37,969 nucleotides of DNA from Sulfurovum sp. (GTDB lineage: Bacteria; Campylobacterota; Campylobacteria; Campylobacterales; Sulfurovaceae): positions 1 to 37,969 of the forward strand of contig DQVJ01000104.1 of the NCBI GenBank assembly GCA_015661795.1, read 5' to 3'. Positions 8,355 to 15,844 of the stretch are shown here, piece by piece (the stretch's first letter is position 1; the number at the start of each line of letters is the position of its first letter). A program made the position numbers and the translations under genes. The notes under the pieces were generated by a model that was not told the DNA's origin, searched no databases, and saw only the letters and a list, made by a program, of their open reading frames with translations.

Positions 8355-11072
8355 ATGAAAAAACCTCTAAAAAAAATAGATTTATCCTCGAAATGTTGGC
8401 ATCATGAAGATACCCAATCAGTCCTGACATTATTGGATACTACAATAGACGGTCTTTCTTGTAAAGTAGCAAAAGATCGTTTAAAGCAATACGGTGAAAA
8501 TAGACTTCCTCAAACACAGATGCAAAGTGCTTTTATGCGCTTTATCCACCAATTTCATAATATATTGATATATGTATTGATTTTTGCAGCTATCATCACT
8601 GCTGTATTGGAAGAATGGGTGGATGCAGGTGTGATTTTTGCTGTTGTTATCCTCAATGCCTTGATAGGGTTTGTTCAAGAAGGTAAAGCTGAAAATGCTT
8701 TAAAAGCTATACGACAAATGCTTTCCCAACATGCAATAGTCATAAGAGATAAACAACAACTCACTATCAATGCAGAAAAACTAGTCCCTGGTGATATTGT
8801 ACTGCTACAGTCAGGAGACAAGGTGCCTGCTGATTTGAGACTCTTACAGGTTAAAGGACTTCAAATTCAAGAATCAGCATTAACTGGTGAGTCCATAGCC
8901 ATAGAAAAAACGATTGAGCCTGTTCCAAAAGAGAGTGTTATCGGTGACCGAAGATGTATGGCTTATGCGAGTACTATTGTCACCCATGGACAGGGTACTG
9001 GAGTAGTCACAAAGACTGGTGCGTATACAGAAATTGGACAAATTAGTACACTTGTATCGAAAGTGGAGTCAGTAACAACACCTTTATTACGGCAAATGGC
9101 TGAGTTTGGTCGTTGGCTTACTTTCGCCATCATTGTTCTTGCCATTATTACCTTTGGATTCGGGGTACTTTTAAGAGATTATGCTGCTACAGATATCTTT
9201 CTTGCCGCAGTAAGTTTAGCTGTGGCTGCCATACCCGAAGGACTACCTGCCATTATGACCATTACGCTGGCTCTAGGAGTACAACGTATGGCAAATCGTA
9301 ATGCTATTATCAGAAAATTACCTGCCGTTGAAACACTCGGAGCAGTCTCAGTCATTTGTTCTGATAAGACTGGAACATTAACGCGTAATGAAATGACAGT
9401 ACGTACACTTGTCACGGGTACAAATATATTTGAAGTCAGCGGTACAGGATATGATCCTCATGGAATCATTTCCTTGGAAAATAATGATAGAATACATGAA
9501 GAAAACATAATCGTTAAAGAGATGGGACGTGCTGCTATACTTTGTAATGATGCATCTTTGGAAAAGAAAGATTCACAATGGTTTGTACATGGTGACCCTA
9601 TGGAGGGAGCATTGCTTGTTGTGGCATTGAAAACTGGATTAGACATAGAAACAGAAACAAAGTTATATCCACGTACAGACCTCATACCTTTTGAGTCAAA
9701 GCATCGCTTTATGGCAACACTTCACCATAACCATGATGGTGAAAGTTTTATTTTTATCAAAGGTGCTCCAGAGCAAATTTTAGAAATGTGTACCTACCAA
9801 AAATCAAATAACAATCCTGAACCTATAGATAAAAGCTACTGGCAAGACCATATAGAAGTATTGGCATCTAAAGGACAACGTATATTGGCTATAGCCTATA
9901 AATTAGCACATGATAAACAAATGGAACTAACATTCTCTGATGTAGAAAATGATTTAATCCTATTAGGTATATTTGGTTTAATTGATCCCCCAAGAGAAGA
10001 GGCTATCGAGTCTATACATCTATGTCATAACGCAGGTATTAGCGTAAAAATGATTACTGGGGATCATGGTGTTACAGCACGTGCCATTGCCCAGAAATTG
10101 AAATTAAAAAATTCAGATGATGTCCTTACAGGGGTAGAACTTGAAGCCATACATGACATGACATTAAAACAAAAGGTGCTTGATGTTGATATTTATGCCC
10201 GTGTCAATCCTGAACATAAACTACGTTTGGTAAAAATGCTACAGGAACATGGACTCATAGTTGCCATGACTGGTGATGGCGTAAATGACGCTCCAGCATT
10301 GAAACGTGCAGATGTAGGTACAGCAATGGGATATAATGGTACAGAAGCTGCAAAAGAAGCTGCTGAAATGGTTTTGGTAGATGACAACTTTGCCTCTATT
10401 ACCCATGCTGTTGAAGAAGGTCGTACAGTTTATGATAATCTTAAAAAAGCTATTTTATTTATTCTCCCTACAAATGGTGGAGAAGCCTTAATTATTCTGG
10501 CTGCAATTGCATTTGGTTTTCAACAAATGCCATTAATACCGGTGCAGATACTTTGGGTCAATATGGTAACAGCCGTAACTTTAGCATTATCCTTAGCATT
10601 TGAGCCTGCTGAAAAAAGTGTCATGCATAGACCTCCACGTAATGCCAAAGAACCCATACTCACAACGTATCTCCTCTGGCGTGTGGCATATGTCTCAATC
10701 ATATTGATGGGAGGTACATTTGGACTATTTATGTGGGAAATGTCCCAAGGCAGTAGTATTGAATATGCTCGAACAGTAGCCGTTAACACACTTATTATGT
10801 TTGAAATTTTTTATTTATTTAATTCTCGTTATATATCAAATTCCATTTTAAACTGGGAAGGATTAAGTGGAAATCGCTATGTATTACTTGCTATTGGTAT
10901 ATTAATTATATTGCAACTTTGTTTTACTTACCTATCACCTATGCAGCTTCTATTTGGAACTACAGGTATTTCTCTTTTAGTATGGGTACAGATAATACTG
11001 GTGGCATCCTCTGTACTTTTTCTTGTAGAACTGGAAAAGTATATTGTCCGATATAAGATGAAGACAAAATAA
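8355..11072 (+). CDS. P-type cation ATPase, P2A type, CtpF-like
   Basis: A 905-residue ATP-driven cation pump of the inner membrane. Order: cation-ATPase N domain (about 15-85, ENRLP), TM1-2, actuator domain with LTGES, TM3-4 with PEGLP, phosphorylation site DKTGTLT (Asp337), nucleotide domain with KGAPEQIL, hinge MTGDGVNDAPALKRADVGTAMG, then six C-terminal helices. Length is normal. TM6 reads WVNMVTAVTLALSLAFEP: the Asp of the SERCA NxxTD Ca2+ motif is Ala. This resembles mycobacterial CtpF (a Ca2+-type pump of the dormancy regulon) more than SERCA-like PacL. Substrate may be Ca2+, but Na+ or another cation cannot be excluded. It is the last gene of the pfkA operon and converges with the flavoprotein gene. 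Confidence 0.92.
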   Translation: MKKPLKKIDLSSKCWHHEDTQSVLTLLDTTIDGLSCKVAKDRLKQYGENRLPQTQMQSAFMRFIHQFHNILIYVLIFAAIITAVLEEWVDAGVIFAVVILNALIGFVQEGKAENALKAIRQMLSQHAIVIRDKQQLTINAEKLVPGDIVLLQSGDKVPADLRLLQVKGLQIQESALTGESIAIEKTIEPVPKESVIGDRRCMAYASTIVTHGQGTGVVTKTGAYTEIGQISTLVSKVESVTTPLLRQMAEFGRWLTFAIIVLAIITFGFGVLLRDYAATDIFLAAVSLAVAAIPEGLPAIMTITLALGVQRMANRNAIIRKLPAVETLGAVSVICSDKTGTLTRNEMTVRTLVTGTNIFEVSGTGYDPHGIISLENNDRIHEENIIVKEMGRAAILCNDASLEKKDSQWFVHGDPMEGALLVVALKTGLDIETETKLYPRTDLIPFESKHRFMATLHHNHDGESFIFIKGAPEQILEMCTYQKSNNNPEPIDKSYWQDHIEVLASKGQRILAIAYKLAHDKQMELTFSDVENDLILLGIFGLIDPPREEAIESIHLCHNAGISVKMITGDHGVTARAIAQKLKLKNSDDVLTGVELEAIHDMTLKQKVLDVDIYARVNPEHKLRLVKMLQEHGLIVAMTGDGVNDAPALKRADVGTAMGYNGTEAAKEAAEMVLVDDNFASITHAVEEGRTVYDNLKKAILFILPTNGGEALIILAAIAFGFQQMPLIPVQILWVNMVTAVTLALSLAFEPAEKSVMHRPPRNAKEPILTTYLLWRVAYVSIILMGGTFGLFMWEMSQGSSIEYARTVAVNTLIMFEIFYLFNSRYISNSILNWEGLSGNRYVLLAIGILIILQLCFTYLSPMQLLFGTTGISLLVWVQIILVASSVLFLVELEKYIVRYKMKTK

Positions 11073-11090
11073 CAGATTCTGCCAACGAAT

Positions 11091-12500
11091 TCATTTATTT
11101 TCTAAGAAAGGTATTTCTAAAATACCTTTCTTGTTGATACCAAGTTTTTTAATACAGTCAAGTAAAAGCAAATATAAGCCCTCTTCTAAAGTTGGATGAT
11201 AGAAAGGAAACTTGATCATTTGATACACGGTTAAATTTTGCTCTATCGCCCATGCAATATGATGTGCCAAATGTTCGGCTCCGGGTACTGCTATTTGTGC
11301 ACCCAAAATTTTTCCATCAGATTTTTGTACATATAAATTTGCGATACCTTTATTTACATTCATAAGCATTGCACGTGCTTGTTTACTAAAATCATAACTC
11401 CCAATAAGCACAGAGACATCATCTTTAATCTCACTATACTCTTTACCAATAAAAGCAATATTAGGGTCTGTGAATACAATAGCTAAAGGAACTTTTCTCT
11501 TAAAAAGTTTCTGTGCATGAATAGCATTGTATCCTGCAATACGACCTTCATCAGCTGCTTCATGAAGCAGGGGTCTATCTGCATTGACATCTCCTGCCAT
11601 GTAAATGGGTAAATCTTCTATCTGCATGGTTTGAGGATTAAAGTTAGGCATACCTTTTTGGTCTAATGTAATCCCAATATTTTCCAATTTTAATGCTTTA
11701 AGATTTGGTTTTCTACCTATAGAAATCAATACCTTGTCTACAAGTACTTCTCGTATTCCACTTCTAATCTTTACTTTATTCTCTACTTTTTCCAAACTGG
11801 CACGCTCACCACCTAACCACATATCAAACTCTTTTTCACAAAGTGATACCATCACCTTATTAATATCTGGATCACTCAGCCCACCTATAAATTCTTTTGA
11901 ATTTATAGCAGTTACTTTGATACCTAATCTTGCAAGAGCTTGCCCAATTTCGAGTCCGATAACACCTAGTCCTAGTACACCTAAAGTAGGTGGAAGGTCA
12001 TTTTGTTCAAAAAGCTCATCAGTTGTAAGTATGTATTCTCTAAAATTATCCCAAGTCGTATCATATACAGGGGTAGAGCCTGTAGCGATGATAATCTTTT
12101 TAGCATGTATCTCATTATCGCCCACTTTTAATGTATGTGTATCGATGAATTCTGCTTTCCCTGAAAGTATTTTGTCTCCTAAGGTAGTAATGCTATTTTT
12201 AATATTATAGTTGACAAGAATATCTCTATGTTTCCTTACTCTTTGCAACACATCAGGGATAGATACTTCCAATTGATCTGCATTGTGTATACCACTCTTT
12301 TCAAAATGAAGTCTATCATGGTAATAATCTGCAATTTGTATAAGAGATTTTGATGGCATACAACCAACACGTGCACACGTTGTTCCATAAGGACCATCAT
12401 TAATAATAATAAAATTATCAGTCTCTTTTTTAACCTGTGACAATGCATAGAGCCCTGCAGAACCTGCACCAATAATTGCGACATCTACTTCTTTTTTCAT
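11091..12500 (-). CDS. Dihydrolipoamide-dehydrogenase-like class I flavoprotein disulfide reductase
   Basis: An FAD/NAD(P)-dependent disulfide oxidoreductase of 469 residues, typical length for Lpd. FAD loop GAGSAG at 11-16; redox-active pair Cys42/Cys47 in TTCARVGCMPSK; central ATG motif (IIIATGSTP); NAD-binding GLGVIGLEIG; second FAD motif IYMAGDVNADRPLLHEAADEG; and C-terminal YHPTLEEGL with the His-Glu base. The active site has ARVGCMPSK rather than the usual LNVGCIPSK, marking a side branch. No pyruvate or 2-oxoglutarate dehydrogenase E1/E2 gene is nearby, so its partner is unknown; a stand-alone reductase or diaphorase is possible. An AGGATG ribosome-binding region precedes the ATG. It is divergent from the universal stress gene and shares a 148-nt control region with it. 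Confidence 0.88.
   Translation of the reverse strand: MKKEVDVAIIGAGSAGLYALSQVKKETDNFIIINDGPYGTTCARVGCMPSKSLIQIADYYHDRLHFEKSGIHNADQLEVSIPDVLQRVRKHRDILVNYNIKNSITTLGDKILSGKAEFIDTHTLKVGDNEIHAKKIIIATGSTPVYDTTWDNFREYILTTDELFEQNDLPPTLGVLGLGVIGLEIGQALARLGIKVTAINSKEFIGGLSDPDINKVMVSLCEKEFDMWLGGERASLEKVENKVKIRSGIREVLVDKVLISIGRKPNLKALKLENIGITLDQKGMPNFNPQTMQIEDLPIYMAGDVNADRPLLHEAADEGRIAGYNAIHAQKLFKRKVPLAIVFTDPNIAFIGKEYSEIKDDVSVLIGSYDFSKQARAMLMNVNKGIANLYVQKSDGKILGAQIAVPGAEHLAHHIAWAIEQNLTVYQMIKFPFYHPTLEEGLYLLLLDCIKKLGINKKGILEIPFLENK
11104..11132. terminator. Perfect 13-bp hairpin between convergent genes (terminator-like)
   Basis: Arms AAGAAAGGTATTT (11104-11116) and AAATACCTTTCTT (11120-11132) pair perfectly around a 3-nt loop. 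The hairpin sits inside the last codons of the flavoprotein gene, 31 nt after the P-type ATPase stop. Neither strand has a T-run directly after the stem, so it is not a textbook intrinsic terminator. It may stall transcription or protect both 3' ends. Confidence 0.5.
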
Positions 12501-12554
12501 TTTACATCCTTATATAATGTACTATTTTACATTATTTGTTTAAAATTAGTATTG

Positions 12555-12590
12555 ATACACTATATTTATTCATTAATATTTGCAGTGTAT
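12555..12590. promoter_or_regulatory. Inverted repeat ATACACT-N22-AGTGTAT in the flavoprotein/Usp divergent region
   Basis: Perfect 7-bp arms lie at 12555-12561 and 12584-12590. The right arm runs into TATAAT (12588-12593), a good -10 box for the downstream universal stress gene, so a bound regulator could block or position polymerase. The arms are three helical turns apart (centre to centre about 29 bp). The regulator is not identifiable. Confidence 0.4.
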
Positions 12591-12648
12591 AATTTATAAG
12601 AGCCTGATAAATATTAGGATTGAATTCATAAAAAGGGTAGGGTTTATT

Positions 12649-13506
12649 ATGAAGAAGTTAAAAAGAATTGTAGCTGCTGTAGACATTTATTCCAAATCAA
12701 ATAATGTCCTAAAACGGGCATTAATGATTGCAAGAGATAATAAAGCACATTTATATATTGTTCATATAGTTGAAACCCCTTGGCTATCACTGCCCGATTA
12801 TTTTGGGGGTGAAGAAATATCCATTGATACAAAAGCATTGCAAAAAAAATTACTTAAAAAGGTAAAAGTTTTTAACAGAAATAATGAAGTACAGTGTACT
12901 GTATTTGTAAAAGTTGGGAGTGTTGTAGATACATTACTCTATGAAGCCAATTTACTCAAATCAGATATGTTAATTATAGGTGCAAATACAAAAAAACAAA
13001 ATAATGCCCTAGGAACATCTGCTGAAAAACTGGTTTACCAAAGTAACCTGACAGTACTTGTAGTAAAAAATACTGTCAAAAAATCATATAAAAAAATTAT
13101 TGCGCCTACAGACTTTCAAGTACAATCCATAAGAAGTATAAATTTTGCAAAAAATGTTTTCCCTAAAGCTTCCATAAGTATGGTTCATAGTCCTGAAATG
13201 ATTTATTATATGGAAGATACCTATATGCTAACGGGTTATAGTATGTCACAACTGAATGATAATACTAAAGAAAATGCAAAAAAAAGTATGAAAACGCTTC
13301 TAAAAGAATTATCTCTGCAAAAAGGTAAGGTCATTGACAATGATTTTGATACAAAAAAAGCATTACTAGACTATATCAAAAGTGGTGCATATGATCTTAC
13401 GGTAGTAGGGTATAAAAATTTTGAGGGGTTTGCGTCATTATTAGGAAGTGTAAGTTCAACTATTTTAAGAAAAGCTAAAACAGATGTGCTTATATATGTG
13501 ACATGA
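12649..13506 (+). CDS. Tandem-domain universal stress protein (UspA family)
   Basis: A 285-residue cytoplasmic protein with two Usp domains. Domain 1 (about 3-141) starts KKLKRIVAAVDIYSKSNNVLKRAL and has an ATP-loop-like segment LIIGANTKKQNNALGTSAEKLV. Domain 2 (about 143-285) starts YKKIIAPTDF and ends with LTVVGYKNFEGFASLLGSVSSTILRKAKTDVLIYV. The Gly-x2-Gly-x9-Gly-Ser/Thr pattern is only partly kept in both, so ATP binding is uncertain. The chosen ATG (12649) is the one that begins the domain and follows an AGGGTAGGG purine run; an in-frame ATG at 12580 would add 23 residues overlapping the promoter. Usp proteins are commonly induced by anoxia, stasis or energy loss. The following sirtuin gene is 67 nt away and may be cotranscribed. 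Confidence 0.88.
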   Translation: MKKLKRIVAAVDIYSKSNNVLKRALMIARDNKAHLYIVHIVETPWLSLPDYFGGEEISIDTKALQKKLLKKVKVFNRNNEVQCTVFVKVGSVVDTLLYEANLLKSDMLIIGANTKKQNNALGTSAEKLVYQSNLTVLVVKNTVKKSYKKIIAPTDFQVQSIRSINFAKNVFPKASISMVHSPEMIYYMEDTYMLTGYSMSQLNDNTKENAKKSMKTLLKELSLQKGKVIDNDFDTKKALLDYIKSGAYDLTVVGYKNFEGFASLLGSVSSTILRKAKTDVLIYVT

Positions 13507-13573
13507 CATACATATTATTATTGTTACTCACCGTCAATCTGTAAAAATATGTTAGTCAAGAGAGGGAGGGAAC

Positions 13574-14302
13574 ATGCATAAAATTATGATATTAAGTGGT
13601 GCAGGTCTCTCTGCGGAGAGTGGTATACGTACTTTTAGAGACCATGATGGTCTTTGGGAAAATCACAGTGTGATGGAAGTCTGTTCTACCCAAGGCTGGA
13701 TAGCCAATAGAGTAAAAGTAACCAGCTTTTACAATGATCGTAGACGTGATCTTGAATTTAAAGAGCCCAATCATGCACATAAGGTGCTTGCTCAGCTTGA
13801 ACACGATTATCGCGGAAGAGTCATACACCTAACTCAAAATATAGATAATCTTATGGAGAAAGCAGGTGCCAAAGACATTATCCATCTACATGGTACACTA
13901 ACCGATTTACGTTGTGAAGCATGTACACAGATATTTAATATTGCTTATAAAAAGCAAGTTGGCAATGAAAAATGTCCACATTGTGGAAATACTAGAGTAC
14001 GTCATAATGTTGTCATGTTTGGTGAAGCAGCTCCAGAGTATACTCGTATTTATCAGTCTATCAAAGAATGTACACTTTTCATCGCCATTGGTACCAGTGG
14101 TACAGTAATCGATATTATCCCAATTGCAAAAGAATTTAATAAACACTCCATACTTATAGACCCTAAACGTCAAAATACTGCCAGTACATTTGATCCTCAT
14201 GACTACATAGATGAATATTTTGAGCATTTTATACAAAAAAAAGCAGGTGATGCTATGGAGGATATGATGGACATTATTAAAGAACATATGGGTCAAGGAT
14301 AA
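13574..14302 (+). CDS. cobB: Sir2-family NAD+-dependent protein deacylase (CobB-like)
   Basis: Removes acyl groups from lysines using NAD+, giving O-acyl-ADP-ribose and nicotinamide. The 242-residue protein has GAGLSAESGI (9-18), TQNID (87-91), catalytic His106 in HLHG, a zinc ribbon (Cys114, Cys117, Cys134, Cys137) and GTSGTVID for NAD binding. The helix after the first loop holds FYNDRR with Tyr53 and Arg56, matching the Y-x-x-R pair of class III sirtuins that accept succinyl, malonyl or glutaryl lysine. A strong GGGAGGG ribosome-binding site precedes the ATG. It ends 3 nt from the stop of the convergent beta-CASP gene. A plausible role is reversal of acylation on metabolic enzymes such as those encoded around it (inference). 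Confidence 0.93.
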   Translation: MHKIMILSGAGLSAESGIRTFRDHDGLWENHSVMEVCSTQGWIANRVKVTSFYNDRRRDLEFKEPNHAHKVLAQLEHDYRGRVIHLTQNIDNLMEKAGAKDIIHLHGTLTDLRCEACTQIFNIAYKKQVGNEKCPHCGNTRVRHNVVMFGEAAPEYTRIYQSIKECTLFIAIGTSGTVIDIIPIAKEFNKHSILIDPKRQNTASTFDPHDYIDEYFEHFIQKKAGDAMEDMMDIIKEHMGQG

Positions 14303-14305
14303 TAT

Positions 14306-15703
14306 CTATATCCCTATTTTTTCTCCATATTTCACGATATGTGATTTTTTCTGTAAACGTTTTTCTATCTCTTCTTGAAAGATTTCTTGCTTGTCACGTT
14401 CACCATGGATAAGAAAAATTTTATCTAGTTTTTTAAATGCATGCATCCATTCTATAAGACCATTTTGATCTGCATGTGCAGAAAATCCGTTTATCGTATA
14501 TATTTTTGCTTTGACAATGATTTCTTCGCCATAAATATTGATCAGTTTTACACCATCTACAAGCTTGCGCCCTAATGTACCCTGTACCTGATAGCCTACA
14601 AATACTACAGCATTTTTTTCATTCCACAGACGATGTTTAAAATGTTGAAGTATACGTCCTCCATTACACATACCAGCACCAGCGATGATAATACAGTGTG
14701 AATCTTCGGCATTTATTTTCATTGAGTCTTGAATTCTCAATGTATAATGTAAATAAGGAAAGTCAAAAATAGTACCATCTCGTTCTAAAAATCTATTACA
14801 ACACTCGTTTAATTCTTCATGATATTTTTTATAAATTTCTGTAGCACGTATAGCCATAGGCGAATCAAGAAAAACCTGACATACAGGTAACTCTCCTCTT
14901 TCATACATTTGTTTAAGTAAGCAAAGTATCTCTTGTGTCCGTTCTATAGCAAAAGAGGGTATAAGTACATTTCCTCCATTATTAAATGTTTCGAGTATTA
15001 CTTCTTGTAGCTCAACATCACTTTGTGCCACACTCCTATGGTTCCTGTCTCCATAGGTAGACTCAATAAAAAGTACATTGGCTTCTTCAATCGTATCAGG
15101 TAGTGGCATAACCAACTCATCGTCATTGCCAAGGTCACCTGAAAAAACAAGTATCTTTTTTATACCATCTTCTTCAAATAATACTTCAATAATGGAAGAA
15201 CCTAAAATATGTCCAGCATTTTTAAAATTTACAAATATGCCATTTCCCAAGTCTATCTGTTCGTCATAAGAAGCAAATATCATATCACGATGAAATACTG
15301 CACGTACATCACTCTCAGCATAAAGTGGTTTTTCAACTTCTTTTTCTTTTCCTTTTCTCTGGGCTTTTCTATAACGTGTCTTATAACTTTCATTCATCAG
15401 ATGTGCCGAGTCCAACATCACTACTTCTGCCAAGTCCATAGTTGAAGGATGTGTAACAATAGTACCTTTAAAACCTTCTTTAACAAGTTTTGGCGTTCTA
15501 CCTACATGGTCTAAGTGTCCATGGGTGAGGAGCAAAAAATCTACTTCTTCTGGTTTGAAACCAAAGGGATTGGCATTACGTTCTTCAACTGTACCTTGGT
15601 ACATACCACAATCAATTAAGAGATTTGTGCCATTTTTAAACTGAAGTAAATGACATGAACCTGTTACCACTTCTGCCGCACCGTATGATTGTAAAATTGC
15701 CAT
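14306..15703 (-). CDS. Metallo-beta-lactamase/beta-CASP nuclease with RNA-specificity domain
   Basis: A 465-residue predicted RNA-processing enzyme of the CPSF-73-like group. Zinc ligands: HGHLDH at 61-66, SGDLG (Asp), and the late INGFSAHADQ and FLIHGE motifs. The beta-CASP insertion carries ESTYGDRNH, PSFAIERTQE, DSPMA and GAGMCNGGRILQHFKHRLW, followed by the RMMBL segment. It is shorter than RNase J (about 550) and lacks RNase J's C-terminal domain, so it is the stand-alone bacterial CPSF-like type, whose substrates are poorly known. The start follows AAAGGAG; a 12-bp palindrome abuts that site. It is divergent from the radical SAM gene across a 141-nt control region. Confidence 0.9.
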   Translation of the reverse strand: MAILQSYGAAEVVTGSCHLLQFKNGTNLLIDCGMYQGTVEERNANPFGFKPEEVDFLLLTHGHLDHVGRTPKLVKEGFKGTIVTHPSTMDLAEVVMLDSAHLMNESYKTRYRKAQRKGKEKEVEKPLYAESDVRAVFHRDMIFASYDEQIDLGNGIFVNFKNAGHILGSSIIEVLFEEDGIKKILVFSGDLGNDDELVMPLPDTIEEANVLFIESTYGDRNHRSVAQSDVELQEVILETFNNGGNVLIPSFAIERTQEILCLLKQMYERGELPVCQVFLDSPMAIRATEIYKKYHEELNECCNRFLERDGTIFDFPYLHYTLRIQDSMKINAEDSHCIIIAGAGMCNGGRILQHFKHRLWNEKNAVVFVGYQVQGTLGRKLVDGVKLINIYGEEIIVKAKIYTINGFSAHADQNGLIEWMHAFKKLDKIFLIHGERDKQEIFQEEIEKRLQKKSHIVKYGEKIGI

Positions 15704-15712
15704 AAAAACTCC

Positions 15713-15724
15713 TTTAGCGCTAAA
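15713..15724. promoter_or_regulatory. 12-bp palindrome TTTAGCGCTAAA in the beta-CASP gene leader
   Basis: A perfect palindrome adjoining the AAAGGAG ribosome-binding site of the beta-CASP gene. As RNA it could only form a 4-bp stem, so a dimeric DNA-binding protein is the more natural reader. It would lie about 14-25 nt inside the transcript predicted from the -10/-35 pair at 15745-15774. Confidence 0.4.
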
Positions 15725-15744
15725 ATTAGTTTACATCCTTTCAT

Positions 15745-15774
15745 TTAATAAGATGATTAATTTTGACTTTTCAA
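15745..15774 (-). promoter_or_regulatory. Predicted sigma-70 promoter of the beta-CASP gene
   Basis: Reading the minus strand, TTGAAA (15774-15769) and TATTAA (15750-15745) are spaced by 18 nt. The -35 hexamer directly abuts the -35 hexamer of the divergent radical SAM promoter. Confidence 0.45.
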
Positions 15775-15791
15775 TAGTTATATGATATTAT
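15763..15791 (+). promoter_or_regulatory. Predicted sigma-70 promoter of the AmmeMemoRadiSam genes
   Basis: TTGACT (15763-15768) and TATTAT (15786-15791) are separated by the ideal 17 nt. Transcription would begin near 15798 and give a leader of about 47 nt that contains a 9-bp inverted repeat. Confidence 0.6.
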
Positions 15792-15800
15792 TAAATAAAG

Positions 15801-15832
15801 TTTAGTCTATTTATATAAAGGTTTAGACTAAA
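15801..15832 (+). promoter_or_regulatory. 9-bp inverted repeat overlapping the radical SAM ribosome-binding site
   Basis: Arms TTTAGTCTA (15801-15809) and TAGACTAAA (15824-15832) pair perfectly around 14 nt. The right arm overlaps the first bases of the AAAGGAG Shine-Dalgarno (15830-15836). It could act as an operator just after the start point or as an RNA hairpin that partly hides the ribosome-binding site. Confidence 0.5.
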
Positions 15833-15844
15833 GGAGTTAAAACT

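Noticed and set aside
11734..12210. 158-codon open frame on the plus strand
   Set aside because: Antisense to the FAD/NAD-binding core of the flavoprotein gene; composition is that of a reverse-complement shadow.
12498..15740. Shared AAGGATGTAAA before the flavoprotein and beta-CASP genes
   Set aside because: In the first it is simply the Shine-Dalgarno and start region, in the second it lies well upstream of the start; chance similarity in AT-rich leaders is likely.
15763..15774. TTGACTTTTCAA as an FNR/CRP-like site
   Set aside because: The half-sites are only 4 nt apart (TTGA-N4-TCAA), whereas FNR needs TTGA-N6-TCAA; two abutting -35 hexamers explain it better.
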